DNA of 64,000 nt from Pseudomonas sp. LRP2-20 (GTDB lineage Bacteria > Pseudomonadota > Gammaproteobacteria > Pseudomonadales > Pseudomonadaceae), in assembly GCF_024349685.1 (NCBI RefSeq), contig NZ_AP025944.1, positions 5,907,001 to 5,971,000 on the forward strand. The letters are read 5' to 3'. The position numbers were made by a program, and so were the translations under genes. The first letter of the stretch is position 1. Each line of letters starts with the position of its first letter. The notes beneath the pieces were generated by a model. That model saw nothing but the letters and a program-made list of their open reading frames with translations, was not told where the DNA came from and searched no databases. This document shows positions 54,514 to 63,354 of this stretch, piece after piece.

Positions 54514-56802
54514 TCAAAGCGACGAGTATTTCTTGCGCAGACGCTGGCGAATCAGCTCGGCCAAGGTGTTCATGACGAAGGTGAACATCAGCAGCACGAG
54601 GGCGGCGAGGAACAGCACACGATAGTGGCTGCCGCCGACTTCCGATTCAGGCATTTCCACCGCCACGTTGGCGGCCAGGGTGCGCATGCCTTCGAACAGG
54701 TTCAGTTCCATCACCGGGGTGTTGCCGGTGGCCATCAGCACGATCATGGTCTCGCCTACCGCACGGCCCAGGCCGATCATCAGCGCCGAGAAGATACCCG
54801 GGCTGGCGGTGAGGATGACCACGCGGGTCAAGGTCTGCCACGGCGTCGCCCCCAGCGCCAGGGAGCCCAGGGTCAGGCTGCGCGGCACGCTGAACACGGC
54901 GTCTTCGGCGATCGAGTAGATGTTCGGGATGACCGCGAAGCCCATGGCGATACCCACCACCAGGGCGTTGCGCTGGTCGTAGCGCAGGCCGAGCGTGTGC
55001 TCGATCCACAGACGCATGTCGCCACCGAAGAACCAGCTTTCGAGGTACGGGCTGACTGACAGGGCGAACCAGCCGATGGCGAGGATCACCGGGATCAGGA
55101 TCGCCGCTTCCCAGCCATCCGGGATACGCAGGCGGATCGACTCCGGCAGTCGGCTCCAGGTGAAGCCCGTCAGCAAGATACCGATGGGCATGATCAGGAA
55201 CAGGCTGAACACGCCTGGCAGGTGGCCTTCCAGGTAGGGTGCGAGGAACAGGCCGGCGAAGAAGCCGAGGATCACCGTCGGCATCGCTTCCATCAGTTCG
55301 ATCACCGGCTTGACCTTGCGGCGCATGCCCGGCGCCATGAAGTAGGCGGTGTAGATAGCGGCGGCAATGGCCAGCGGGGCGGCAAGGATCATCGCGTAGA
55401 ACGCCGCCTTGAGGGTACCGAAGGTCAGCGGCGAGAGGCTAAGCTTGGGTTCGAAGTCGGTGTTCGACGCGGTCGACTGCCAGACGTACTTGGGCTCGTC
55501 GTAGTTTTCGTACCAGACCTTGCCCCACAACGCGCTGAAGGAGATTTCCGGATGCGGGTTGCGCAGGCTCAATGGCAGCAGCTTGCCGCCTTCTTCGATG
55601 ATGATGCGATTGGCGCGTGGCGACAGGGCCAGGATGCCTGGGCCTTCGGCAACCTGCTCGACCAGCAGGGTGCGGTGCGCGGTGCTGTGGAACACGCCGA
55701 GCTTGCCTTCGCTATCCAGGGCGACGAAGCCCTTGCGGCGCTCTTCGGCATCAATCTGGACAATAGGCGCCTTGCCCAACTGGAAGGTACGGATCTGCTT
55801 CAAGCGCTGCTCGCCATCCGGATCGCGAGCCATGAACCACTGGGCCAGGCCGCCCTTGGAGTCACCAATGATCAGCGAGATACCGCCAACCAGCTGGGCG
55901 GTGGCGGTGATTTCGGTGTCGGCACTTTCGGCCAGCTTGTAGCGGCCATTGAGGCTCTTGTCGCGGAGACTGAACACATCCGCGGTGGCGCGACCGTTGA
56001 TCACATACAGCCACTGCTGACGCGGGTCGATGAAGATGTTCTTCACCACTTCGGTCATCTGTGGCAATTCGATGCGGTTCTGCTCGGTGCTGGTCTCGCC
56101 GGTCAGCATGTTTTCCGTACGCGACAGCTCGATCACCTGCAGGTGCGCCCCGGTGGAGCCGGCCAGCACCAGGGTTTCGCCATTGACGTTGACGCTCACG
56201 TGCTCCAGCGCGCGGCCCTGCTCATCGAGCACGAACGGCGCCTGGCCGTACGGATAGTCGATGCCTGGGGAGATGGTCTTCTTGTTGTCCGGGTAGGTGA
56301 TCTTGTAGGCGTGGTGGAACACCAGCGCCTGACCATTGGATAAACCGAGTACGACCAGCGGGCTGCCCGGCTGGTCGGCGCTGATCGACGTGACCTGGGT
56401 GCCTGCCGGCAGTGGCAAGTCGACACTACTGAGTTGGTTACCGCTCTTGGTGTCGAAGAAAATGGCCTGCCCCTTGTCCGAAACGCGCATGCCGACCAGG
56501 TTCTGCTCTTCAAGGGCGATCATCAGTGGCTTGCCGGCATCCTGTTGCAGCCAGGTCGGCTTCAGGGCTTTCTTGCTGGTCAGCTCGGCGCCCTGGAACA
56601 GTGGCAGCACCACATAAGCCAGATAGAAGAAGATCAGCGTAATGGCCGCCAATACGGCAAGCCCGCCTACCAGTACGTACCAGCGGGTCAGGCGGTCCTT
56701 GAGGGCGCGCATCCGGCGCTTGCGTTGCAACTCGGGCGTATTGAAGTCAATCCGCACGGGAGGGGAGTTTGGGGTCATTGTGGAATTGGCCAGATCATTC
56801 AT
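54514..56802 (-). CDS. pstC: Phosphate ABC transporter permease PstC, extended form
   Basis: A 762-residue permease, more than twice E. coli PstC. One helix (about 43-65) is followed by a periplasmic domain of about 390 residues made of repeated beta strands (VFDT-type FFDTKSGNQLSSVDLP, GETLVLAGSTGAHLQVIEL, QQWLYVINGRATADVF), suggesting a beta-propeller. The PstC core (LKAAFYAMILAAPLAIAAAIYT onward) ends with the LGSLALGATPWQTLTRVVI loop. The ATG at 56802 has AGGG upstream; an ATG at 56778 is an alternative. A near-perfect Pho box lies 22 bp before the start. Confidence 0.92.
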   Translation of the reverse strand: MNDLANSTMTPNSPPVRIDFNTPELQRKRRMRALKDRLTRWYVLVGGLAVLAAITLIFFYLAYVVLPLFQGAELTSKKALKPTWLQQDAGKPLMIALEEQNLVGMRVSDKGQAIFFDTKSGNQLSSVDLPLPAGTQVTSISADQPGSPLVVLGLSNGQALVFHHAYKITYPDNKKTISPGIDYPYGQAPFVLDEQGRALEHVSVNVNGETLVLAGSTGAHLQVIELSRTENMLTGETSTEQNRIELPQMTEVVKNIFIDPRQQWLYVINGRATADVFSLRDKSLNGRYKLAESADTEITATAQLVGGISLIIGDSKGGLAQWFMARDPDGEQRLKQIRTFQLGKAPIVQIDAEERRKGFVALDSEGKLGVFHSTAHRTLLVEQVAEGPGILALSPRANRIIIEEGGKLLPLSLRNPHPEISFSALWGKVWYENYDEPKYVWQSTASNTDFEPKLSLSPLTFGTLKAAFYAMILAAPLAIAAAIYTAYFMAPGMRRKVKPVIELMEAMPTVILGFFAGLFLAPYLEGHLPGVFSLFLIMPIGILLTGFTWSRLPESIRLRIPDGWEAAILIPVILAIGWFALSVSPYLESWFFGGDMRLWIEHTLGLRYDQRNALVVGIAMGFAVIPNIYSIAEDAVFSVPRSLTLGSLALGATPWQTLTRVVILTASPGIFSALMIGLGRAVGETMIVLMATGNTPVMELNLFEGMRTLAANVAVEMPESEVGGSHYRVLFLAALVLLMFTFVMNTLAELIRQRLRKKYSSL

Positions 56803-56824
56803 GCGCACACCCTAGCGGTCCCGT

Positions 56825-56842
56825 ATGACAAAAACATGACAG
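56825..56842 (-). promoter_or_regulatory. Near-perfect Pho box before pstC
   Basis: On the minus strand: CTGTCAT, GTTT, TTGTCAT. The two half-sites match the CTGTCAT consensus at 7/7 and 6/7. It lies only 22 bp before the pstC start, so a PhoB-driven transcript from the usual position would have little or no leader. Confidence 0.75.
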
Positions 56843-56941
56843 TGAGTTGACGCAAAAAAGCCCGCCGCTCAGGAACCCTGGCACCGGACTGGAAAGTCGT
56901 GGAAGAGGCCGGGCATCAGCACCGGCCTCATCCTCAGTCAG

Positions 56942-57940
56942 TTACTTCTTTGCAACGTTACCCGCGTGGGAAAGGCCCAGGTCAGCCAGGGTCTTGTCGA
57001 CCACTTTGGCTGGCAGCGGGATGTAGCCATCCTTCACCACGACCTGCTGGCCCGCTTGCGACAGCACCAGCTTGACGAACTCGGCTTCCAGCGGGGCCAG
57101 AGGCTTGTTCGGTGCCTTGTTGACGTAGACGTACAGGAAGCGCGACAGCGGGTAGGTGCCGTTCAGGGCGTTGGTTTCGTTGTCTTCAACGAACTCGCCG
57201 CCTTCTTTCTTGGCCAGGGCCACAGTCTTGACGCTGGCAGTCTTGTAACCGATGCCCGAGTAGCCGATGCCGTTCAGCGAGGAGCTGATCGACTGCACGA
57301 CCGAAGCCGAGCCCGGTTGTTCGTTGACGCTAGGCTTGAAGTCGCCTTTGCACAGGGCTTCTTCCTTGAAGTAGCCGTAGGTGCCCGATACCGAGTTGCG
57401 GCCGAACAGCTGAACCGGCTTGTTGGCCAGGTCGCCGGTCACGCCCAGGTCGCCCCAGGTCTTGACCTCGGTTTTGGCGCCGCACAGGCGGGTGGACGAG
57501 AAGATGGCGTCGACCTGGGCCATGGTCAGGCCCTTGATCGGGTTGTCCTTGTGCACGAACACGGCCAGGGCGTCTACGGCGACCGGGATGGCGGTCGGCT
57601 TGTAGCCGTACTTCTGCTCGAAGGCCTGCAGCTCGACGTCCTTCATCTTGCGGCTCATCGGGCCCAGGTTGGCGGTGCCTTCGGTCAGCGCGGGTGGCGC
57701 GGTGGAGGAACCGGCCGCCTGGATCTGGATGTTTACGTTCGGATATTCCTTCTTGTAGGCCTCGGCCCACAGAGTCATCAGGTTCGCGAGGGTGTCGGAA
57801 CCGACGCTGGAGAGGTTGCCCGAAACACCGGTGGTCTTGGTGTAGGTCGGGATCGCAGGGTCGACAGCGGCTACCGCGTTGGCGGCTGCAACGCCAGCGG
57901 CGGCAAAGGTGAGGGCCGCCATCAAACGCTTCAGTTTCAT
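56942..57940 (-). CDS. pstS: Periplasmic phosphate-binding protein
   Basis: A 332-residue binding protein that delivers phosphate to PstCA. The signal peptide (residues 1-24, NAVAA before VDPAIP) is followed by phosphate-binding loops [12 protein letters not shown] and [21 protein letters not shown], and the [13 protein letters not shown] segment. The length is right for PstS. A Pho box lies 75 bp upstream. A GAGGCCG/CGGCCTC hairpin just after the stop could limit read-through into pstC and explain extra PstS. Confidence 0.96.
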   Translation of the reverse strand: MKLKRLMAALTFAAAGVAAANAVAAVDPAIPTYTKTTGVSGNLSSVGSDTLANLMTLWAEAYKKEYPNVNIQIQAAGSSTAPPALTEGTANLGPMSRKMKDVELQAFEQKYGYKPTAIPVAVDALAVFVHKDNPIKGLTMAQVDAIFSSTRLCGAKTEVKTWGDLGVTGDLANKPVQLFGRNSVSGTYGYFKEEALCKGDFKPSVNEQPGSASVVQSISSSLNGIGYSGIGYKTASVKTVALAKKEGGEFVEDNETNALNGTYPLSRFLYVYVNKAPNKPLAPLEAEFVKLVLSQAGQQVVVKDGYIPLPAKVVDKTLADLGLSHAGNVAKK

Positions 57941-58014
57941 GCCTTGCTCCTAGCAGGAATATGGGGGTGTTGGATGGAACGGGGCCAAGTATCTGCAGGC
58001 CGCATGAATACGAT

Positions 58015-58032
58015 ATGACTTGAATGTGACAA
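58015..58032 (-). promoter_or_regulatory. Pho box before pstS
   Basis: On the minus strand: TTGTCAC, ATTC, AAGTCAT. Half-sites match CTGTCAT at 5/7 and 5/7 with the correct 11-bp step. It is placed 75 bp before the pstS start codon. Confidence 0.65.
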
Positions 58033-58062
58033 ATGGATGAAAGGCCATCACCGAAAACAGGT

Positions 58063-58158
58063 CCGGCTCTTCGCGGCTGAAGCCGCTCCCACAGGGTTTT
58101 GCACAGACCCCAGGGCCTGCACCGTACCTGTGGGAGCGGCTTTAGCCGCGAAGAGGCC
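58063..58158. repeat. REP pair between the MFS gene and pstS
   Basis: Inverted REP units (CTTCGCGGCTGAAGCCGCTCCCACA and its mirror) with a 35-nt linker ending GTACC. It lies just upstream of the pstS Pho box. Confidence 0.85.
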
Positions 58159-58175
58159 AGTCGCCTTGGCGCAGA

Positions 58176-59465
58176 TCAGCGCTTGTTGGCGAGCAGGTAC
58201 AGGCCCACGGCCAGACCGACGGCGCACAGGCCAGCCACGTAGTAGGCAGGTGCCATTGGGCTGACCTTGAGCAGCGCCGTCACCACCATCGGCGTGAGGC
58301 CGCCGAAGATGGCGTAGGCAACGTTGTAGGAGAACGACAGCCCGCTGAAGCGCACCACCGCCGGGAACGCCTTGACCATCACGTACGGCACCGCACCGAT
58401 TACGCCCACGCACAACCCGGTCACCGCATACAGCGGGAACAGCAGCTCAGGATGGGTCGGCAGGCTGTGGTAGAAGGTCCAGGAGCTGGCCAGCAACAGC
58501 AGGCTACCGATCACGAACACCCGGCCCGCACCGAAGCGGTCGGCCAGGCTGCCGGCGCCTATGCAGCCGATGCTCAGCAACACGATCGCCAGGCTGTTGG
58601 CCTTGAGCGAATCGGTGGGGCTGACGTGGTAGAGGCTCTGCAGCAGAGCCGGGGTCATCAGGATCACCACCACGATGCCTGCCGAAAGCATCCAGGTCAG
58701 CAACATCGACAGGATGATCGGACCCCGGTGGTCGCGCAGCACTGCGCGCAGCGGCAGCTCTTCGGCCAGGGCCTTGCGCTGCTGCATCTCGGCGAACACC
58801 GGGGTTTCGTGCAGCCAACGGCGCAGGTACACCGAGAACAGGCCGAACACACCGCCGAGCAGGAACGGGATCCGCCAGGCGTAGTCAGCCACTTCTTCAG
58901 CGCTGTAGAGGGTGTTGATCAGGGTCGCCACCAGCGATCCGAGCAGGATGCCCGCCGTCAGGCCGGCGGTCAGGGTGCCGCAGGCGTAACCGGTGTTGCG
59001 CGCCGGCACGTGCTCGGAGACGAACACCCAGGCGCCCGGCACTTCACCACCGATGGCCGCGCCCTGGATCACCCGCATCAGCAGCAACAGGATCGGCGCC
59101 AACAGACCGACCTGTGCATAAGTCGGCAGCAAGCCCATGATCAGGGTCGGCAGGGCCATCATGAAGATGCTCAGGGTGAACATCTTCTTGCGCCCGAGCA
59201 GGTCACCAAAGTGAGCCATGACGATGCCACCCAGCGGCCGTGCCAGGTAACCGGCGGCGAAGATGCCGAAGGTCTGCATCAGGCGCAGCCATTCGGGCAT
59301 GTCGGCGGGGAAGAACAGCTTGCCGACCACCGTGGCGAAGAACACGAAGATGATGAAGTCGTAGAACTCCAGGGCTCCGCCCAACGCGGACAGTGAGAGG
59401 GTCTTGTAGTCACTGCGGGTCAGCGGCCGCGAGGGCTGCTCGATACTGCTCGGCACGGAGGTCAT
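58176..59465 (-). CDS. MFS transporter, metabolite:H+ symporter (MHS) family
   Basis: A 429-residue inner-membrane symporter with 12 predicted helices. The first-helix motif GGALEFYDFIIFVFFATVVGKLFFP and the loop FGDLLGRKKMF are typical of the MHS branch (ProP, ShiA, citrate and alpha-ketoglutarate transporters). The substrate cannot be told from the sequence or from the neighbours. It is upstream of pstS on the same strand but separated by a REP pair and the pstS promoter region. Confidence 0.85.
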   Translation of the reverse strand: MTSVPSSIEQPSRPLTRSDYKTLSLSALGGALEFYDFIIFVFFATVVGKLFFPADMPEWLRLMQTFGIFAAGYLARPLGGIVMAHFGDLLGRKKMFTLSIFMMALPTLIMGLLPTYAQVGLLAPILLLLMRVIQGAAIGGEVPGAWVFVSEHVPARNTGYACGTLTAGLTAGILLGSLVATLINTLYSAEEVADYAWRIPFLLGGVFGLFSVYLRRWLHETPVFAEMQQRKALAEELPLRAVLRDHRGPIILSMLLTWMLSAGIVVVILMTPALLQSLYHVSPTDSLKANSLAIVLLSIGCIGAGSLADRFGAGRVFVIGSLLLLASSWTFYHSLPTHPELLFPLYAVTGLCVGVIGAVPYVMVKAFPAVVRFSGLSFSYNVAYAIFGGLTPMVVTALLKVSPMAPAYYVAGLCAVGLAVGLYLLANKR

Positions 59466-59824
59466 CGCTCGTCATTCTCTTGTAGGGCATGCAGGCCGCT
59501 TGGCACGCGGCTTCTGGATTGGGGCGAGGAGCGAAGATAGCAAATTGCCGAGCTGCGCTGAAAGCGATACAAAATCCATACAGATATTCGTGAATGTGCG
59601 GTCGTCGCTGGGCGATTGGCTATATATACTGGCCGTTCGTAGGAAAAGGTTGCTTTAACCGAGGGAAGTTGTGCGAAAACGCCGGTCGTGATGTCAGACG
59701 GTTTCGCAGAGTTTCCCTATGGCCGCCCAGCGAAACGGAATCGGCGTAGTATGTTGTCAGCTGAATCGTTTTCCCGGCCTTGCGCCACACCAACGAAAGC
59801 GTCACGGGTCAGAGGCCCCATCGC
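59466..59824. other. Divergent intergenic region, MFS to thioesterase
   Basis: 359 bp with no supported gene. An A/T-rich TATATATACT at 59621-59630 could be a -10 region, but no good -35 is seen. A short minus-strand open frame (59620-59805) has no ribosome binding site or recognisable domain. Confidence 0.5.
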
Positions 59825-60223
59825 ATGATTGAGCTCGAACAAGAAGATCCTATCCCGCAAGGCGATCTGGCCTTGCAGATCACCGCGCTGCCGCGCGAAA
59901 CCAATGGCTTCGGCGACATCTTCGGCGGCTGGCTGGTCGCGCAGATGGACCTGGCCGGCACCGCCATGGCCAGCCGCGTCGCTGGCGGCCGGGTGGCCAC
60001 GGTATCCATCGACCGCATGGCATTCCTGGTGCCGGTGGCCGTGGGCGCGCAGCTGTCGTTCTATACCCAGACCCTGGAAATCGGCCGCAGCTCGATTCGC
60101 ATGATGGTCGAGGTGTGGAGCGACGACCCGCTGTCCAGCGAATGGCGCAAGGTCACGGAAGCGACGTTCGTGTTCGTCGCCATCGACGGCAGCGGCCGAA
60201 CCCGCTCGGTGCCTCGTCGCTGA
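59825..60223 (+). CDS. Acyl-CoA thioesterase, YciA-like hotdog fold
   Basis: A 132-residue hotdog-fold thioesterase. The catalytic-type segment NGFGDIFGGWLVAQMDLAGT matches YciA/acyl-CoA thioesterase II-like hydrolases, followed by VATVSIDRMAFLVPV. It should hydrolyse acyl-CoA to the free acid and CoA. The ATG at 59825 gives the family N-terminus; an ATG at 59780 is open but lacks similarity. The mutarotase gene follows 72 bp downstream. Confidence 0.85.
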   Translation: MIELEQEDPIPQGDLALQITALPRETNGFGDIFGGWLVAQMDLAGTAMASRVAGGRVATVSIDRMAFLVPVAVGAQLSFYTQTLEIGRSSIRMMVEVWSDDPLSSEWRKVTEATFVFVAIDGSGRTRSVPRR

Positions 60224-60295
60224 GCCTCGCGAGCGGTAAACTCATTGCACGTCACCGGGTCCAAGGGCCCACAGGCAATCAATGAGACGAGCGCA

Positions 60296-61192
60296 ATGGC
60301 TACCTTCAAGGTCGAATCCGAGCAACACGGCGAACTCAACTGCTGGCGCATCAGCAGCGACCGCGCCGAACTACTGATCGCCCAGCAGGGCGCGCAGATC
60401 CTCAGCTACCAGCGTGTTGGCGAGCCACCGCTGCTGTGGCTGAGCGACCAGGCCATCTTCCGCCAGGGCAAATCGGTGCGTGCCGGTGTGCCGGTGTGCT
60501 GGCCGTGGTTTGGCAACCTGCAGCGCAATCCCGCATCGGTGCAGGCCATGTTCCATGGCGAGCCGGCGCCCGCCCACGGCCTGGCGCGTACGCGTGACTG
60601 GCAGTTGCTGGCCGTCGAGGAGCAAGGGGCGGACCTGCACATCGAGTTCGAGCTGCCAGAGGCCCAGGGCGATCTGCCGGGTTGGCCGCATGATGTCGAA
60701 CTGAAGCTGCAGATCGTTCTGGGTGACACGCTGAGCGTGGCCCTGACCAGCCGCAACATGGGCAACAGCCCCGTGACCATCAGCCAGGCCCTGCACAGCT
60801 ATTTCGCCGTCAGCGACGTGCGCCAGGCGCGGGTCGAAGGGGTCGAGGGACTGCACTACATCGAGACCCTGGCCGACTGGGAACAGCGCCAGCAGCAGGG
60901 TGCGTTGGGGTTTGCCGGGGAAACCGACCGGATCTACCTGGGTACGCCGCAGACGCTGAGCATTGTCGACCCGCACTGGGCGCGGCGGATTACCTTGACC
61001 AGTAGCGGATCGCGCTCGGCAGTCATCTGGAACCCCTGGACCGAGCGGGCCAAGGAGCTGGCGGACATGGCCGACGATGGCTGGCAGCGGATGCTGTGCA
61101 TCGAGACGGCGAATGTCTGGGATGATGTGGTGGAACTCAAGCCGGGCTCCAGCCATTCGTTGCAGGTCAGGATTGGTAGCGAAAGGATCTGA
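60296..61192 (+). CDS. D-hexose-6-phosphate mutarotase (YeaD-like aldose epimerase)
   Basis: A 298-residue galactose mutarotase-like enzyme of the YeaD/YMR099c type, which interconverts anomers of glucose 6-phosphate. LLIAQQGAQILSYQRVGEPPLLWLS, VRAGVPVCWPWFGN and HGLARTRDW carry expected sugar-contact residues including a catalytic histidine. The ATG at 60296 follows GAGACGAGCGCA; 17 more codons are open upstream. Co-directional with the thioesterase. Confidence 0.88.
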   Translation: MATFKVESEQHGELNCWRISSDRAELLIAQQGAQILSYQRVGEPPLLWLSDQAIFRQGKSVRAGVPVCWPWFGNLQRNPASVQAMFHGEPAPAHGLARTRDWQLLAVEEQGADLHIEFELPEAQGDLPGWPHDVELKLQIVLGDTLSVALTSRNMGNSPVTISQALHSYFAVSDVRQARVEGVEGLHYIETLADWEQRQQQGALGFAGETDRIYLGTPQTLSIVDPHWARRITLTSSGSRSAVIWNPWTERAKELADMADDGWQRMLCIETANVWDDVVELKPGSSHSLQVRIGSERI

Positions 61193-61202
61193 AGCTGGCG
61201 GC

Positions 61203-61316
61203 GGCCTTTTCGCGGGTAAGCCCGCTCCCACAGAATCGATTCTAGCCTTCGAAAGCTATGTGGTACCTGTGGGAGCGGGTTTATCGAGGCGTCGAACCGC
61301 CGCGAAGAGGCCGGCA
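61203..61316. repeat. REP pair with an interrupted right unit
   Basis: The left unit (61203-61233) is normal. The right unit has GTGGGAGCGGGTTTA followed by about 15 extra bases (TCGAGGCGTCGAACC region, 61284-61298) before CGCGAAGAGGCCGG. The linker between tails is 35 nt. Confidence 0.75.
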
Positions 61317-61323
61317 CAGGCGA

Positions 61324-61857
61324 TCAGAGGTCGGCGTCTTCGACCACCCTCACCTGCCCCGCATCCAGCGCATAGGCCGCATCAGCCAGGTCATTGCTGA
61401 CCTTCTCCACCTTCAGCTTGCCGCTGACCCACAGCGGTGTGTAGATGTCATCGATCTTCAACCCCTTCGGATAACGTACCAGTACCAACTGGTTGGGCGG
61501 CGGCGGCGGCACGTGGATGCAGGCGCCAGGGTAAGGCACGAGGAAGAACAAGGTGCTGTTGCCCTTGGCATCGCTTTCCAGCGGCACCGGGTAGCCGCCC
61601 AGGCGGATGTCCTTGCCGTTCATGGCGGCCACGGTCTTGGTCGAATACATCACCGCCGGCAGACCCTTGCTCTGCTTGAGGCCGCCCTTGGCGGTGAAGG
61701 TGCCATTGGCTTCCGGCGAGTTGTGATCGATCTCGGGCATTTCTTCGAGGGCCTTCTGGTCCGACTTGGGCATCAGCTCCAGCCAGTCGGTTTCGGGCAG
61801 TTCGGCATGGGCCAGGGTGCTGGCCAGAAGCAACGGAATGAGGAAAAAGGCACGCAT
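61324..61857 (-). CDS. DUF3299 exported protein
   Basis: A 177-residue protein with a signal peptide (FFLIPLLLASTLAHA). Its DUF3299 core (VRLGGYPVPLE-type IRLGGYPVPLESDAKGNSTLFFLVPYPGACIHVPPPPPNQLV) has the PGACIH cysteine-histidine motif of the family, which is of unknown function and may bind a metal. The start at 61857 was chosen over the TTG at 61872. It follows the GlsB-like gene by 49 bp on the same strand. Confidence 0.85.
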   Translation of the reverse strand: MRAFFLIPLLLASTLAHAELPETDWLELMPKSDQKALEEMPEIDHNSPEANGTFTAKGGLKQSKGLPAVMYSTKTVAAMNGKDIRLGGYPVPLESDAKGNSTLFFLVPYPGACIHVPPPPPNQLVLVRYPKGLKIDDIYTPLWVSGKLKVEKVSNDLADAAYALDAGQVRVVEDADL

Positions 61858-61906
61858 GAAAATGCTCGGCAACTCGGGATGAATTGCCGGGCATTCTAAC
61901 CAGTAT

Positions 61907-62152
61907 TCAGCGTTTCTTGATGAATCCGTAGATCACCAGAAGGATGATCGCACCGACCAGCGCACCGATGAATCCAGCGGCCTGGCCCGCCTGGTAGATC
62001 CCCAGCGCCTGGCCGCCATAGGTGGCGAGCAGGGAGCCGGCGATACCCAGCAGAATGGTCATGATCCAGCCCATGCTGTCGTCGCCCGGCTTGAGGAAGC
62101 GGGCCAGCAGGCCGACGATGAGGCCGATGAAGATGGTTCCAATGATGCCCAT
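61907..62152 (-). CDS. GlsB/YeaQ/YmgE-family small membrane protein
   Basis: An 81-residue protein with three hydrophobic segments. GLIVGLLARFLKPGDDSMGWIMTILLGIAGSLLATYGGQ is the transglycosylase-associated (YeaQ/YmgE/GlsB) family, linked to stress response but of unknown biochemistry. The ATG at 62152 has AGAGGG upstream, which lies inside the outer arm of a long stem-loop, so translation could be structure-controlled. Confidence 0.88.
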   Translation of the reverse strand: MGIIGTIFIGLIVGLLARFLKPGDDSMGWIMTILLGIAGSLLATYGGQALGIYQAGQAAGFIGALVGAIILLVIYGFIKKR

Positions 62153-62158
62153 GGCAGT

Positions 62159-62226
62159 CCCTCTGAAATGAAGATGGAACAAGCCAAAGCCTAGACAGCG
62201 CTTTGGCTTGTTGCCATTTCAGAGGG
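62159..62226. terminator. Long nested stem-loop between purK and the GlsB-like gene
   Basis: Outer arms CCCTCTGAAATG (62159-62170) and CATTTCAGAGGG (62215-62226); inner arms AACAAGCCAAAGC (62178-62190) and GCTTTGGCTTGTT (62200-62212); loop 62191-62199. In the minus-strand transcript it follows purK, and its 3' outer arm contains the AGAGGG ribosome binding site of the GlsB-like gene. It may end purK transcription or regulate the next gene. Confidence 0.7.
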
Positions 62227-62261
62227 CAAGCCGCTGGCAGAAGTTCGATTGCGCGCTTCGA

Positions 62262-63344
62262 TCAGTTGCTGATCAACGCCTCTACTTCAGCGATTCTGGC
62301 CTGGAGGGTGGCCATGTCCTGGCAACGCAGGGTGGCGTGGCCGACCTTGCGCCCGACCTTGAAGGCCTTGCCGTAGTGATGCAGGTGGCAGCCGTCGATG
62401 GCCACTACCTTGTCCACCGCCGGCACTTCGCCGATGAAGTTGAGCATGGCGCTCTCACCGACTTTGGCGGTCGAACCCAGCGGCAGGCCGGCCACGGCGC
62501 GCAGGTGGTTCTCGAACTGGCTGCACTCGGCGCCTTCGATGGTCCAGTGCCCGGAGTTATGCACACGCGGGGCGATTTCGTTGGCTTTCAGGCCACCGTC
62601 GACCTCGAAGAATTCGAAGGCCATCACACCAACGTAATCCAGCTGCTTGAGCACACGGCCGACGTAGTCTTCGGCCAGGGCCTGCAACGGGTGCGCTTCG
62701 CTGGCTACCGACAGGCGCAGGATGCCGCTCTCGTGGGTGTTGTGCACCAGCGGATAGAAGCGGGTTTCACCATCGCGGGCACGCACGGCCACCAGCGATA
62801 CTTCGCCAGTGAACGGTACGAAGCCTTCCAGCAGGCATGGCACGCTGCCCAGTTCGGCAAAGGTATCCACCACGTCTTCAGGCGTGCGCAGCACCTTCTG
62901 GCCCTTGCCGTCGTAACCCAGGGTGCGGGTCTTGAGCACCGCTGGCAGGCCGATGCTGGCGACCGCCGCGTCGAGGTCTGCCTGCGAGAGGATGTCGGCG
63001 AAGGCTGGGGTCGGGATGCCCAGGTCGCGGAACATGCTCTTCTCGAACAGGCGGTCGCGGGCGATGCGCAGGGCTTCGGCACTCGGGTAGACCGGGACGA
63101 ATTGCGACAGGAAAGCCACGGTTTCGGCCGGGACGCTTTCGAACTCGAAGGTCACCAGGTCGACTTCGTCGGCCAGCTGGCGCAGGTGGTCCTGGTCGCC
63201 GTAGTCGGCACGCAGGTGCTCGCCCAGCGGGGCGGCACAGGCGTCTGGCGCCGGGTCGAGGAAGGCGAAGTTCATGCCCAGCGGGGTACCCGCCAGGGCC
63301 AGCATGCGGCCCAGCTGGCCGCCACCGATTACACCGATCTTCAT
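62262..63344 (-). CDS. purK: N5-carboxyaminoimidazole ribonucleotide synthase
   Basis: A 360-residue ATP-grasp enzyme that carboxylates AIR to N5-CAIR with ATP and bicarbonate in purine synthesis. It begins MKIGVIGGGQLGRMLALAG; the ATP-grasp core has VLKTRTLGYDGKGQ and the ERVA-like EIAPRVHNSGHWTIE. It follows purE by 10 bp, the conserved purEK operon. Confidence 0.96.
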   Translation of the reverse strand: MKIGVIGGGQLGRMLALAGTPLGMNFAFLDPAPDACAAPLGEHLRADYGDQDHLRQLADEVDLVTFEFESVPAETVAFLSQFVPVYPSAEALRIARDRLFEKSMFRDLGIPTPAFADILSQADLDAAVASIGLPAVLKTRTLGYDGKGQKVLRTPEDVVDTFAELGSVPCLLEGFVPFTGEVSLVAVRARDGETRFYPLVHNTHESGILRLSVASEAHPLQALAEDYVGRVLKQLDYVGVMAFEFFEVDGGLKANEIAPRVHNSGHWTIEGAECSQFENHLRAVAGLPLGSTAKVGESAMLNFIGEVPAVDKVVAIDGCHLHHYGKAFKVGRKVGHATLRCQDMATLQARIAEVEALISN

Positions 63345-63354
63345 GGGTTCAACC

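Noticed and set aside
52661..54625. A 654-codon plus-strand open frame opposite pstA
   Set aside because: Antisense shadow of pstA, dominated by Gln, His, Gly and Arg, with no start signal.
59620..59805. 61-codon minus-strand open frame before the thioesterase gene
   Set aside because: No ribosome binding site, no domain and basic composition; best treated as intergenic.
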